Source: Spongiactinospora sp. TRM90649 (GTDB lineage: Bacteria > Actinomycetota > Actinomycetes > Streptosporangiales > Streptosporangiaceae). Taken from it: a stretch of DNA of 64,000 nt. Below are positions 52,690 to 63,007 of the stretch, one piece after another. Both the position numbers and the translations under genes were made by a program. Within the stretch, counting starts at the first letter, position 1. Each line of letters begins with the position of its first letter. Under the pieces are notes generated by a model, which was not told the DNA's origin, did no database searches, and saw only the letters and a list, made by a program, of their open reading frames with translations. Location: the NCBI RefSeq assembly GCF_029382225.1, contig NZ_JARLTC010000010.1:62001-126000 (forward strand), in the 5' to 3' direction.

Positions 52690-53685
52690 ATGACCGCACC
52701 GCTCGACGTCTCGGGCACAGGGCCGGAGGCCCCGCCGGAGTCGGTACTCCAGGGCGCTAGCGGAAAGGCCATCTCGGGCCGGTCGCTCGGACAGATCGCC
52801 TGGTCGAGGCTCAAGCGCGACAAGGTCGCCATGGCCGGCGCGGCCACCGTGATCTTCCTCATCCTGATGGCGATCTTCGCGCCCCTCATCGTCGGCCTGC
52901 TCGGGCATCCGCCCCAGGAGTTCCACGAGGAGCTGACCGACGCGAACACCGGCGTGCCGCTCGCCCCCTTCGGCGGGATGAGCTGGGAATTCTTGTTCGG
53001 CGTCGAGCCCGCCAACGGCCGCGACCTGTTCAGTCGGATCGTGTACGGCGCGCGGATCTCGCTGCTGATCGCCTTCTTCGCCTCACTGCTGTCCGTGGTG
53101 ATCGGCACACTGCTCGGCGTGGTGGCCGGCTACTTCGGCGGCTGGGTGGACACCGTCATCGGCCGCACGATGGACGTGTTCCTGGCCTTCCCGCTGCTGG
53201 TCTTCGCCATCGCGCTGGTGGGCGCGATCCCGGAGAGCGCTTTCGGCCTCACCGGCGACTCGCTGCGCATCGGCCTGCTGATCTTCATCATCGGGTTCTT
53301 CAACTGGCCCTACATCGGCCGGATCATCCGCGGGCAGACGCTCTCCCTGCGGGAGCGGGAGTTCGTCGACGCCTCGCGAAGCCTCGGGGCGCGGGCGCCG
53401 TACATCATCTTCCGCGAGCTGCTGCCCAACCTGGTGGCGCCGATCCTGATCTACGCGACCCTGCTGATCCCGTCGAACATTCTGTTCGAGTCGGCGCTGT
53501 CGTTCCTCGGAGTGGGCGTCAGGCCGCCCACGCCCACGTGGGGCGGCATGCTGGCCGACGCGGTGCGGTACTACACCCTCCCGCACTTCGCGATCTTCCC
53601 GGGGATGGCCATCTTCATCACGGTGCTGTCCTTCAACCTGTTCGGCGACGGCCTCCGGGACGCCTTCGACCCGCGAGCCCGTTAG
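52690..53685 (+). CDS. Peptide ABC transporter permease (OppC/DppC type)
   Basis: 331 residues from ATG at 52690. An N-terminal tail, one membrane helix (AMAGAATVIFLILMAIFAPLIVGLL), a periplasmic-type loop and the five-helix BPD_transp_1 core follow. The EAA loop is SLGARAPYIIFRELLPNLVAP. Typical DppC C-terminal VLSFNLFGDGLRDAFDPRAR. With the OppB-like protein it forms the membrane channel. It unusually precedes the binding-protein gene; the B-type permease comes after. Confidence 0.9.
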   Translation: MTAPLDVSGTGPEAPPESVLQGASGKAISGRSLGQIAWSRLKRDKVAMAGAATVIFLILMAIFAPLIVGLLGHPPQEFHEELTDANTGVPLAPFGGMSWEFLFGVEPANGRDLFSRIVYGARISLLIAFFASLLSVVIGTLLGVVAGYFGGWVDTVIGRTMDVFLAFPLLVFAIALVGAIPESAFGLTGDSLRIGLLIFIIGFFNWPYIGRIIRGQTLSLREREFVDASRSLGARAPYIIFRELLPNLVAPILIYATLLIPSNILFESALSFLGVGVRPPTPTWGGMLADAVRYYTLPHFAIFPGMAIFITVLSFNLFGDGLRDAFDPRAR

Positions 53686-53740
53686 CCCGCAAACCCACCT
53701 CGATCCCCGGCTAAATATCCCAACAAAGGGGTGCGAAGTA

Positions 53741-55510
53741 ATGAGAAAAAGATCCGGAGTGGCCGTCGCGGCCATCGGAACCGTGCTGGCGCTGGGCCTA
53801 TCGGCCTGCGGCGGCGGTGGCGGGAACACACCTCCCGCACAGACGGGTGGCGGATCCGCGGCCGCGGGCGCTGAGGCGTTCAACGCGGCTCTCGGCAAGG
53901 TGTTCAACCCGTCGACGGCCAAGGGCGGAACGCTGAAGATGGCCCACGAGGGCACCTGGGACAGCCTTGACCCCGGTGACACCTACTATGGCTACTCGTT
54001 CAACTTCGTACGCCTGTACGGCCGCGCCCTGCTGATGTTCAAGTCGGCCCCCGGCAAGGACGGCAACACGCTGGTCCCCGACCTGGCAGAGAGCCTGGGC
54101 ACGCCCGGCGACGGCGGCAAGACCTGGACCTACAAGCTGCGCAAGGGCGTGAAGTTCGAGGACGGCACGGAGGTCACGTCCAAGGACGTCGCCTACGCCG
54201 TGGCACGCTCCTTCGACAAGGAGACGCTCCCGCACGGCCCGGGCTACCTGAACGAGCTGCTCGACTGGCCCAAGGACTACAAGGGCGCCTTCAAGGAGCC
54301 CGACAAGGACATCAGCTCGGCGATCGAGACGCCCGACGACCAGACGATCGTCTTCAAGCTCAAGGCGCCGTTCAGCTCCTTCGACTACATCGTGCAGATG
54401 CCGATGACGATGCCCGTGCCCAAGGCCAAGGACACCGGCTCGAAGTACCAGGAGCACGTCATCTCCACCGGTCCGTACATGTTCGACACCAACGAGCTGG
54501 AGAAGTCGTTCGCGCTCAAGCGCAACCCGAACTGGGATCCGGCCACCGACCCGAACCGCCCGGCGCTGCCGGAGCGCATCGAGGTCCAGCTCAACGCCAA
54601 CGCCGACGACATCGACAACCGGCTGATCTCCGGTGACCTGCACGTCGCGGTCACCGGCCTGGGCCTCGGCCAGGCCGCGCGCACCCGGGTGCTCAACGAC
54701 CCGGCGATGAAGAGCCGGACCGACAACCCGCAGCTCCAGCGCCTCTGGTACGTCTCGATCATTCCGGATGTCGCGCCCTTCGACAAGATCGACTGTCGCA
54801 AGGCCGTGGAGTGGGCGGCCGACCGCACCTCGATCCAGCGCGCCTACGGCGGGCCCAACGGCGGTGACATCGCCACCGGCATGATTCCGCCGAGCATGGA
54901 CGGTTCCAAGAAGCTCACCACGTACGCGACCCCCGGTGACAAGGGCGACGTGGAAAAGGCCAAGCAGGCGCTGGCGGCCTGCGGCCAGCCGAACGGCTTC
55001 GAGGCCAACATCTCCTACCGCGCCGAGCGCCCCGCCGAGAAGGCGTTCGCCGAGTCGATGCAGCAGTCGCTGGCCAGGGTCGGCATCAAGCTGACCCTCA
55101 AGCCGTTCCCGGACGGTGACTACTTCAACCTGTACGCCGGCAAGCCGGCGTACGTGAAGGAGAACAAGCTGGGGCTGGCCGTCAACGGCTGGGGTTCGGA
55201 CTACCCGGAGACCTTCGGCTTCATGCAGGCCATCGTGGACAGCCGTACCATCCGCGACGCCGGCAACTACAACCTCAGCATCAAGATCCCCGAGGTCGAC
55301 CAGAACATCGACAAGGTCAAGGCCGAGCAGGACGCGGCGGCCCGCACCGAGCTCTGGTCGCAGATCGACCAGCGGATCGCGGACGAGGCGGTGACCCTGC
55401 CGGGCGTGCACGCGCGGTCGATCCTGATGCGCGGCAAGGGCCTGACGAACGTGTTCGTCAGCGACTCCCAGCAGATGTACGACTACGTCGGACTCGGCGT
55501 CCAGCAGTAG
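53741..55510 (+). CDS. Peptide ABC transporter substrate-binding lipoprotein
   Basis: 589 residues. Lipobox LGLSAC with the Cys at about residue 25 directs lipid attachment outside the membrane. The rest is a family 5 (SBP_bac_5) solute-binding protein, e.g. LAESLGTPGDGGKTWTYKLRKGVKFEDGTEVTSKDVAYA and DQTIVFKLKAPFSSFDYIV. It captures di-/oligopeptides or another family 5 ligand. Sits between the two permease genes. Confidence 0.93.
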   Translation: MRKRSGVAVAAIGTVLALGLSACGGGGGNTPPAQTGGGSAAAGAEAFNAALGKVFNPSTAKGGTLKMAHEGTWDSLDPGDTYYGYSFNFVRLYGRALLMFKSAPGKDGNTLVPDLAESLGTPGDGGKTWTYKLRKGVKFEDGTEVTSKDVAYAVARSFDKETLPHGPGYLNELLDWPKDYKGAFKEPDKDISSAIETPDDQTIVFKLKAPFSSFDYIVQMPMTMPVPKAKDTGSKYQEHVISTGPYMFDTNELEKSFALKRNPNWDPATDPNRPALPERIEVQLNANADDIDNRLISGDLHVAVTGLGLGQAARTRVLNDPAMKSRTDNPQLQRLWYVSIIPDVAPFDKIDCRKAVEWAADRTSIQRAYGGPNGGDIATGMIPPSMDGSKKLTTYATPGDKGDVEKAKQALAACGQPNGFEANISYRAERPAEKAFAESMQQSLARVGIKLTLKPFPDGDYFNLYAGKPAYVKENKLGLAVNGWGSDYPETFGFMQAIVDSRTIRDAGNYNLSIKIPEVDQNIDKVKAEQDAAARTELWSQIDQRIADEAVTLPGVHARSILMRGKGLTNVFVSDSQQMYDYVGLGVQQ

Positions 55511-55596
55511 TGGACCGCCCCTCCAGCAGATAGGCAGGTGAAGGCGACGGCGGCCGCCGCGGGCGATCCCCGGGGCGGCCGCCCTGGCCGGGCACT

Positions 55597-56606
55597 GTGA
55601 CCACATACATCATCAGGCGCTTGATCGGCGCGGTGATCATGCTCGTGATCGTGAGCATCGTCACCTTCGCGATCTTCTTTCTGGTGCCGCGCCTGGTCGG
55701 CGCCACTCCGGAGAACATGGCAAGCCGTTACGCGGGCCGTACGGCGAGCGCGGAGACGCAGAAGCTGAACGCCGAACGGCTGGGCTTCTACGATCCGCTG
55801 CCCGTGCAGTACGGGCGTTTCGTCAAGGGCCTGGTGGCCGGGTCGGAGTACAACACCGGGACCATGGTGGAGCAGTGCCCGGCGCCCTGCTTCGGCTACT
55901 CCTACCTCACCCGGCAACCCGTCTGGCCCGACCTGGTGGACCGGTCGAGGGTGACCCTCTCGCTGGCCGTGGGAGCCGCGGTGATCTGGGTGATCGCCGG
56001 GGTCGCCACCGGGGTGATCTCGGCGCTCAGACCGAGGAGCCTGTTCGACCGCGCGGCCATGGGCATCGCGCTGAGCGGGGTCTCCCTGCCGGTGTTCTTC
56101 ACCGGCATGATCATGCTGGTGATCTTCAGCTACTCGCTGGGCTGGACGGTGCCCGGCGGCACGTACGTGGACTTCACCGTCGATCCGTTCCAATGGGCCT
56201 ACAGCCTGATCCTGCCGTGGATCTCGCTGGCGTTCCTGTTCGCGGCCGGATACGCCCGGCTCACCCGGGCGGGCATGCTGGAGGCGATGAACGAGGACTA
56301 CATCCGCACCGCGCGGGCCAAGGGCCTGCCGGAGCGCGTGGTGGTGGTCAGGCACGGCCTGCGGGCCGCCCTCACACCGATCGTCACCATCTTCGGCCTG
56401 GACTTCGGCCTGCTGCTCGGCGGCGCCGTCCTGACCGAGAGCACGTTCTCGCTCAACGGGCTCGGCAAGTACGCCATCGACGCGATCGGCAGCAACGACC
56501 TGCCCAAGGTGATGGGCGTCACCCTGCTCGCCGCGTTGTTCGTGGTGATCGCCAACCTGATCGTTGACCTGCTCTACGCCGTCGTCGACCCGAGGGTGAG
56601 GCTCTC

Positions 56607-56610
<4 letters not shown>
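55597..56610 (+). CDS. Peptide ABC transporter permease (OppB/DppB type)
   Basis: 337 residues from GTG at 55597. The N-terminal RRLIGAVIMLVIVSIVTFAIFFLVPR is characteristic of the B-type permease, as is the EAA motif region ARAKGLPERVVVVRHGLRAALTP. Six membrane helices. Pairs with the OppC protein encoded two genes upstream. The stop overlaps the next start by 4 bp. Confidence 0.92.
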
Positions 56611-57649
<1,039 letters not shown>

Positions 57650-57653
<4 letters not shown>

Positions 57654-58744
57654 CCACCTCGCCGACCGGCGCCGTGGCGCCCGGGGACGCCGAGCCGCTG
57701 CTCGCGGTGACGAACCTCGTAAAGCACTTCCCCGTGACCAAGGGGCTGCTCAAGCGGCAGATCGGCGCCGTGCAGGCGGTGGACGGCATCTCCTTCTCCG
57801 TGCGAAAGGGGGAGACCGTGGGGCTGGTGGGCGAGTCCGGCTGCGGCAAGACCACCACGGGCCGCCTGATCACCCGCCTGCTCGACCCTACCGGCGGCTC
57901 GATCGTCTTCGAGGGGCGTGACATCACCCGCATGTCGCAGTCCGGGCTGCGCCCGATCCGCCGCGACATGCAGATGATCTTCCAGGACCCCTACTCGTCG
58001 CTCAACCCCCGGCATACTGTCGGCACGATCGTGGGCGCGCCGTACCGGATCCAGGGCATCCAGACCGAGAACGGCGTCAAGAAGGCCGTCCAGGAGATCC
58101 TGGAGATGGTCGGGCTGAACCCCGAGCACTACAACCGCTATCCGCACGAGTTCTCCGGCGGCCAGCGCCAGCGCATCGGGATCGCCCGCACTCTGGCGCT
58201 CAAGCCCAAGCTGATCATCGCCGACGAGCCGGTCTCCGCGCTCGACGTGTCGATCCAGGCGCAGGTGGTGAACCTGCTCGAAGACCTGCAGCGCGAACTG
58301 GACCTCACCTACGTGGTGATCGCGCACGACCTGTCGGTGGTGCGTCACATCTCCGACCGGGTGGCGGTGATGTACCTCGGCAAGATCGTCGAGTTCGCCG
58401 AGCGGAAGAGCCTGTACAACGCGCCGATGCATCCGTACACCAACGCGCTGCTGTCGGCGGTTCCGGTGCCGGACCCGGCCGGGCGCGGCGGGCGCGAGCG
58501 GATCAGGCTGACCGGAGACGTCCCCTCACCGCTGAACCCGCCGCCCGCGTGCCGCTTCCACACCCGGTGCTGGAAGGCGAAGGACCGGTGCAAGCAGCAG
58601 GAGCCGCCGCTGGTCGAGCTGGCCACCGGGCACTACGTCGCCTGCCACTTCCCGGAGAACGCGCCCGTGGACGCGGTGGTGGCCCCGGAGGCCTCGCCGG
58701 CCCCGAAGGAGCCCGCCGACGCGGTTGACGGCCCGGCCGACTAG
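57650..58744 (+). CDS. Peptide ABC transporter ATP-binding protein (OppF/DppF type)
   Basis: 364 residues from GTG at 57650, again overlapping the previous stop by 4 bp. Walker [11 protein letters not shown]-loop [13 protein letters not shown], signature [17 protein letters not shown], Walker [17 protein letters not shown], and a cysteine-containing C-terminal domain ([14 protein letters not shown]). Second ATPase of the importer. The stop TAG shares three bases with the stop of the convergent response regulator. Confidence 0.94.
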
Positions 58745-59424
58745 GGAATCGCGCCCGGCGTGATCAGGCCGGTCTCGTAGGCGAGCACCACCGCCTGCAC
58801 CCGGTCGCGCAGCGACAGCTTGGTAAGCACGTTGCCGACGTGGGTCTTCACGGTGGTCTCACTCACCACCAGCTTGGCCGCGATCTCCGCGTTGGACATG
58901 CCCCTGGCGATCAGCCGCAGCACTTCGAGCTCCCGCTCTGTGAGCCGGCCCAGGCGGGCGGGAGTGGACTGCGGGTGCGCCGGGGGCAGGCGGGTGGCGA
59001 ACCGGTCGAGCAGCCGCCGCGTGACGCTCGGCGCGACGATCGCGTCGCCCGCCGCGACCACGCGGATGGCCTGCACGAGGTCGTCGGGCGGCACGTCCTT
59101 GAGCAGGAAGCCGCTCGCCCCCGCCCGCAGCGCCTCCACGATGTACTCGTCGAGGTCGAAGGTGGTCAGCACCAGGACCTTGGGCACGTGCGCGCCCGCC
59201 ATGGCCTCGCGGACGATCCTGCGGGTCGCGTCGATGCCGTCCACTCCGGGCATCCGCACGTCCATCAGCACCACGTCGGGCAGCAGCGCGCGGGCCTGCT
59301 CCTGGGCGGCCTTGCCGTCACCGGCCTCGCCCACCACGGTGAGGTCGGTCTCCGCCTCCAGGATCAGCCGGAATCCGGTGCGCAGCAGCGGCTGGTCGTC
59401 CACCAGCAGCACTCTGATCGTCAT
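58741..59424 (-). CDS. NarL/FixJ-type response regulator
   Basis: 227 residues from ATG at 59422-59424, which overlaps the kinase stop by 4 bp. Receiver domain with [11 protein letters not shown] (acid pair), phospho-Asp in [13 protein letters not shown], Lys in GFLLKDVPP. The C-terminal LuxR HTH is [25 protein letters not shown], with [16 protein letters not shown]. It should bind DNA as a dimer after phosphorylation by its partner kinase. Converges on the opp operon with overlapping stops, so mutual interference is possible. Confidence 0.93.
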   Translation of the reverse strand: MTIRVLLVDDQPLLRTGFRLILEAETDLTVVGEAGDGKAAQEQARALLPDVVLMDVRMPGVDGIDATRRIVREAMAGAHVPKVLVLTTFDLDEYIVEALRAGASGFLLKDVPPDDLVQAIRVVAAGDAIVAPSVTRRLLDRFATRLPPAHPQSTPARLGRLTERELEVLRLIARGMSNAEIAAKLVVSETTVKTHVGNVLTKLSLRDRVQAVVLAYETGLITPGAIP

Positions 59425-60617
59425 CGTCCGTCCTTGAGCGGGAACCGTGCCCGAACCTCGAAGCCGCCCCCAGCACGCGGGCCGATTCTTAGCATTCCAC
59501 CATAAAGCGCCACTCGCTCGCGAATTCCGACCAGGCCATGGCCGGAACCGTGCCGCTCGCCGTCCGGCTTGGCCGCGGCCGGGCCGCGCCCGTCGTCCTC
59601 GATGTGCACGGTGAACTCGCCGGGCTCGTGACGGACGGTCACCCACGCCCTGGCGTCGGGCCCCGCGTGCCGAAGCGAGTTCGTCAGCGCCTCCTGGACC
59701 AGCCGGTAGGCCGCCAGGTCGATGCCCGGCGGCAGGTCCCTGGGCTCGCCCTCCGTCCAGAGCTGGGTGCGCAGGCCCGCCTCGCGCATCTGCTCCACCA
59801 GCGCGGGCAGCTCCAGCATGCCGGGCTGCGGGCCGCGCTCCGCAGGGCCGGAACGCCCGTCGTCGGTCCGCAGCACCCCCACGATGTTGCGCATCTCCGC
59901 CATCGCGGTGCGCCCCATGTCCTCGATCGCCGACAGCGCCTCGCCCGCGCCCTGCGGGTTGGCGGTCAGGATCCGCCGGGCGGCGGCGGCCTGGACGGTC
60001 ATCACGCTCACGTGGTGGGCCACCACGTCGTGCAGCTCGCGGGCGATGCGCGAGCGCTCCTCGGCCCGCGCGGCCCTGGTGTCGGCGTCCCGCGCCCGCT
60101 CCAGGCGTTCGGCGCGGTCCTTCAGCTCCGCCAGGTAGGCCCGGCGCATCCGCAGGCTGCGCCCGATCACCCACACCGTCACCGAGATCGCCGAACCGAA
60201 CAGCAGGGTCGTCCTGGTCTCGACGTCGACCCCGATGGCCAGGGCCGCCAGCATGGCGACCATGTCCAGGCACAACCCGGCCAGGCTCACCGCCAGTCCC
60301 CGGTGCGCGGCCACGGAGTAGACCGCGATCAGCACCGTCCACTCGATCACCGAGGTCTCGTGGCCCGCCGCGAGCAGCGTGACGTGCAGGACCTCAAGGG
60401 CGCACAGCAGGGTGAACGGCCACCTGCGCCGCACCGACACGGCCGCGCAGGCCAGCAGGATCGGGACCAGCGCGGCGGCCGGCATCGGCCGGGCGAAGGG
60501 CCCGGGGGCCAGCCGGTCGGCGACGGCCACGGCCGCGAGCAGCCCCGCGAGGAGGGAGTCGGGGACCATGGGGTGAAGGCCGAGCCAGGCCCGCAGGCCG
60601 CCGAGGGTGGTGCGCAC
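59421..60617 (-). CDS. Sensor histidine kinase (HisKA_3 family)
   Basis: 398 residues from GTG at 60615-60617, chosen because TACATT (complement of 60624-60629) lies 6 nt upstream as a leaderless -10; an ATG at 60675-60677 would add 20 residues. Five or six membrane helices ([18 protein letters not shown] onward) form the sensor region. The dimerisation/phospho-His motif is [22 protein letters not shown], and the ATPase has [14 protein letters not shown] and [16 protein letters not shown]. Partner of the overlapping NarL-type regulator. No extracytoplasmic ligand domain of note. Confidence 0.9.
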   Translation of the reverse strand: MRTTLGGLRAWLGLHPMVPDSLLAGLLAAVAVADRLAPGPFARPMPAAALVPILLACAAVSVRRRWPFTLLCALEVLHVTLLAAGHETSVIEWTVLIAVYSVAAHRGLAVSLAGLCLDMVAMLAALAIGVDVETRTTLLFGSAISVTVWVIGRSLRMRRAYLAELKDRAERLERARDADTRAARAEERSRIARELHDVVAHHVSVMTVQAAAARRILTANPQGAGEALSAIEDMGRTAMAEMRNIVGVLRTDDGRSGPAERGPQPGMLELPALVEQMREAGLRTQLWTEGEPRDLPPGIDLAAYRLVQEALTNSLRHAGPDARAWVTVRHEPGEFTVHIEDDGRGPAAAKPDGERHGSGHGLVGIRERVALYGGMLRIGPRAGGGFEVRARFPLKDGR

Positions 60618-60720
60618 GCCTTCAATGTAGAACCCCACACGCGGCACGGACCCTGCGGCAGGATGATGCCGCCTCATCCCCTGGAAGGACCGGGCCGGAC
60701 CCGGACGGACGGCGCCCGGG

Positions 60721-61590
60721 TCAGAGCTCGTCGCTGGCGGCGCGGCGGCGACGGCCCCCGGTCAGCGTGTCTCCCGGCCGCCGCTCGGGCAGCGGCGGGG
60801 GAGTGCCGCCGAACTCCGGGCACAGCGCCTGGTGGTCGCACCAGCCGCACAGCCGGCTCGGCCGCGCCCGCCACTCGCCGGTGGTCAGCGAGCGCTCGAT
60901 GGCCTGCCAAAGCGCCGAGACCTTGCGCTCGGTGGCCCGCAGGTCGGCCTCGTCGGGCGTGTAGCGCAGGACCTCGCCGTTGCCCAGGTAGACCAGTTGC
61001 AGGACGCGCGGCACGGTGCCGTGCAGCCGCCACAGCGTCAGCGCGTAGAACTTCATCTGGAACAGCGCCTTGGCCTCGAAGTCGCGGCCGGGGGAGGTGC
61101 CGGTCTTGTAGTCGACGACGCGGACCTCGCCGGTGGGGGCGACGTCGAGGCGGTCGATGTAGCCGCGCAGCATCAGGCCGTTGTCGAGCACGGCCTCGAC
61201 GTAGAGCTCGCGCTCGGCGGGCTCCAGGCGGCTGGGGTCCTCCAGGGTGAAGTAGCGCTCCAGCATGTCGCGGGCCTGCGCGAGCCAGGTGGCCTGCTCG
61301 CGCTCGTCGGCGAACATCCCGGCGCACTCGGGCTCGCGCTCCAGCAGCCGCTGCCACTGCGGTTCCAGCAGGTCGAGGGCGGCGCGCACGGTGCGCTCGG
61401 GCGCGGGCAGGTCGTACAGGCGCTCCAGGACGGCGTGGACCACCGTGCCCCGGACGGCGGCCGGCGAGGGCCGCTCGGGGAGCTGGTCGACCACCCGGAA
61501 GCGGTAGAGCAGGGGACAGGTCATGAAGTCGCCGGCCCTGGACGGCGACAGCGCGCCGATGACCGAGGGCTCGGCGGGCGGAGCGCTCAC
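60721..61590 (-). CDS. RecB-like PD-(D/E)XK nuclease with Fe-S cysteines
   Basis: 289 residues. Nuclease core: VRGTVVHAVLERLYD (conserved His), GYIDRLDVAPTGEVRVVDYKTG (catalytic Asp and DYK). Four cysteines, one in DFMTCPLLYRFR and three in LCGWCDHQALCPEF, match the 4Fe-4S cage of the AddB/RecB-family exonuclease domain. It is a stand-alone RecB-family protein of the Rv2119 type; DNA repair is likely. Its neighbours in mycobacteria lead to the trmI and proteasome genes. Confidence 0.9.
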   Translation of the reverse strand: MSAPPAEPSVIGALSPSRAGDFMTCPLLYRFRVVDQLPERPSPAAVRGTVVHAVLERLYDLPAPERTVRAALDLLEPQWQRLLEREPECAGMFADEREQATWLAQARDMLERYFTLEDPSRLEPAERELYVEAVLDNGLMLRGYIDRLDVAPTGEVRVVDYKTGTSPGRDFEAKALFQMKFYALTLWRLHGTVPRVLQLVYLGNGEVLRYTPDEADLRATERKVSALWQAIERSLTTGEWRARPSRLCGWCDHQALCPEFGGTPPPLPERRPGDTLTGGRRRRAASDEL

Positions 61591-61838
61591 GGCCCGCCCG
61601 CCGCCGTGCCGCGCGGGCTCGGGAGCCGGGGGGCCGGGCAGGGCCGGGTTCGATCCACCATGCCCCGCACTTTAGGCCACGGGGCCGACATCTTCACGAT
61701 CCGGCCGCCCGCGCGTGCGGCGCGGCGGCGGCGTAAGGGCCGATGACGCGTAGCATCAAGGTCCAGGAGGCATCTAGTCTCTTAGGCGAACGGCCTGCAC
61801 GGCGGACGCGCCTCACGGCAGAAGGCGGAGCGAGACGA

Positions 61839-62972
61839 GTGAGCAGCGACAGCCCACAGCGATCACCAGGTCTGCGGATGGGCCGGCCCTTCGGCATCCC
61901 CGTCTACGTCTCGCCCACCTGGTTCATCGTGGCGGCCTTCATCACCATCACCTACCAGGAGACCGTCCGGCTCACCCTTCCCGGGCTGAGCGAGGCGGCC
62001 GGTTACGCCGTCGCGTTCGCGTTCGCCGTCCTGCTGTACGTCTCGGTGCTGCTGCACGAGCTCGCGCACTGCGTGGTGGCCAGGCACTACGGCCTGCCGG
62101 TCCGCCGCATCACGCTCTACCTGCTCGGCGGGGTCTCGGAGATCGAGCGCGAGCCCGACTCGCCCGGCAGGGAGTTCATGGTGGCCTTCGCCGGGCCGCT
62201 GCTCTCGCTGGGCCTGGCCCTGGCCGGGTTCCTGCTCGGCGCGTTCGTCGTGCCGACCGGGGGCATCGCGGGCGTGCTGATCTGGCAGCTCTGGGTGGCC
62301 AACCTGATCGTCGGGGTGTTCAACCTGCTGCCCGGCCTCCCGCTCGACGGCGGGCGGATGCTCCGCGCCGGGGTGTGGAAGGCCACCCGCGACCCGGGGG
62401 CCGGCACCATCGCCGCCGCGTGGGTCGGCCGCGCGCTGGCCGTGGTCCTGGTCATCGTGCCGCTCGCGCTCTCGCTGATGAGCGGGCAGACGCCGATCAG
62501 CTGGTTCGTGCTGTGGTCGGTGCTGCTGGCGGCGTTCATCTGGTTCGGCGCCACCCAGTCGCTGCGCACGGCCCGGGTGCGCGCCCGCATCCCGCAGGTG
62601 GACGCGCGCTCGCTGGCCAGGCGCGCCATCCCGGTGACCTCCGACGTGCCGCTGGCCGAGGCGCTGCGGCGGGCCTCCGACGCCCAGGCGGGGGCGATGG
62701 TCGTGGTCGACCACGACGGCAGGCCGGTCGCGCTGGTCAACGAGGCGGCCGTCGAGGCGACACCTGAGCAGCGCCGTCCGTGGGTGACCGCGGGCTCGCT
62801 GGCCCGCACGCTGGAGCCGTCCCTGGTGCTCGCCGCCGACCTGGCGGGCGAGGCGCTGATCGACGCCATGCGCGAGGCGCCCGCGGGTGAATACCTGCTG
62901 GTCGAGCGTGGCGGCGAGGTGTACGGCGTGCTCTCCACCGCCGACGTCAACCGGGTGTTCAGCGGCGTCTGA
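61839..62972 (+). CDS. Site-2 protease family (M50) membrane protease with CBS-like domain
   Basis: 377 residues from GTG at 61839, with GGAG at 61826-61829; an upstream in-frame start at 61743 is possible. Zinc motif HELAH in VLLHELAHCVVARHYG and the third ligand region NLLPGLPLDGGRML; six or so membrane helices, then a soluble C-terminal part (about 250-375) with a CBS-like pair (ITVTSDVPLAEALRRASDAQAGAMVVVDHDGRPVAL is its core). Intramembrane proteases of this group cut anti-sigma factors or other membrane regulators. The substrate is unknown. Confidence 0.9.
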   Translation: MSSDSPQRSPGLRMGRPFGIPVYVSPTWFIVAAFITITYQETVRLTLPGLSEAAGYAVAFAFAVLLYVSVLLHELAHCVVARHYGLPVRRITLYLLGGVSEIEREPDSPGREFMVAFAGPLLSLGLALAGFLLGAFVVPTGGIAGVLIWQLWVANLIVGVFNLLPGLPLDGGRMLRAGVWKATRDPGAGTIAAAWVGRALAVVLVIVPLALSLMSGQTPISWFVLWSVLLAAFIWFGATQSLRTARVRARIPQVDARSLARRAIPVTSDVPLAEALRRASDAQAGAMVVVDHDGRPVALVNEAAVEATPEQRRPWVTAGSLARTLEPSLVLAADLAGEALIDAMREAPAGEYLLVERGGEVYGVLSTADVNRVFSGV

Positions 62973-63007
62973 GGCCCCGGCCGAGCGACCTGAACGGGGA
63001 CTCACAC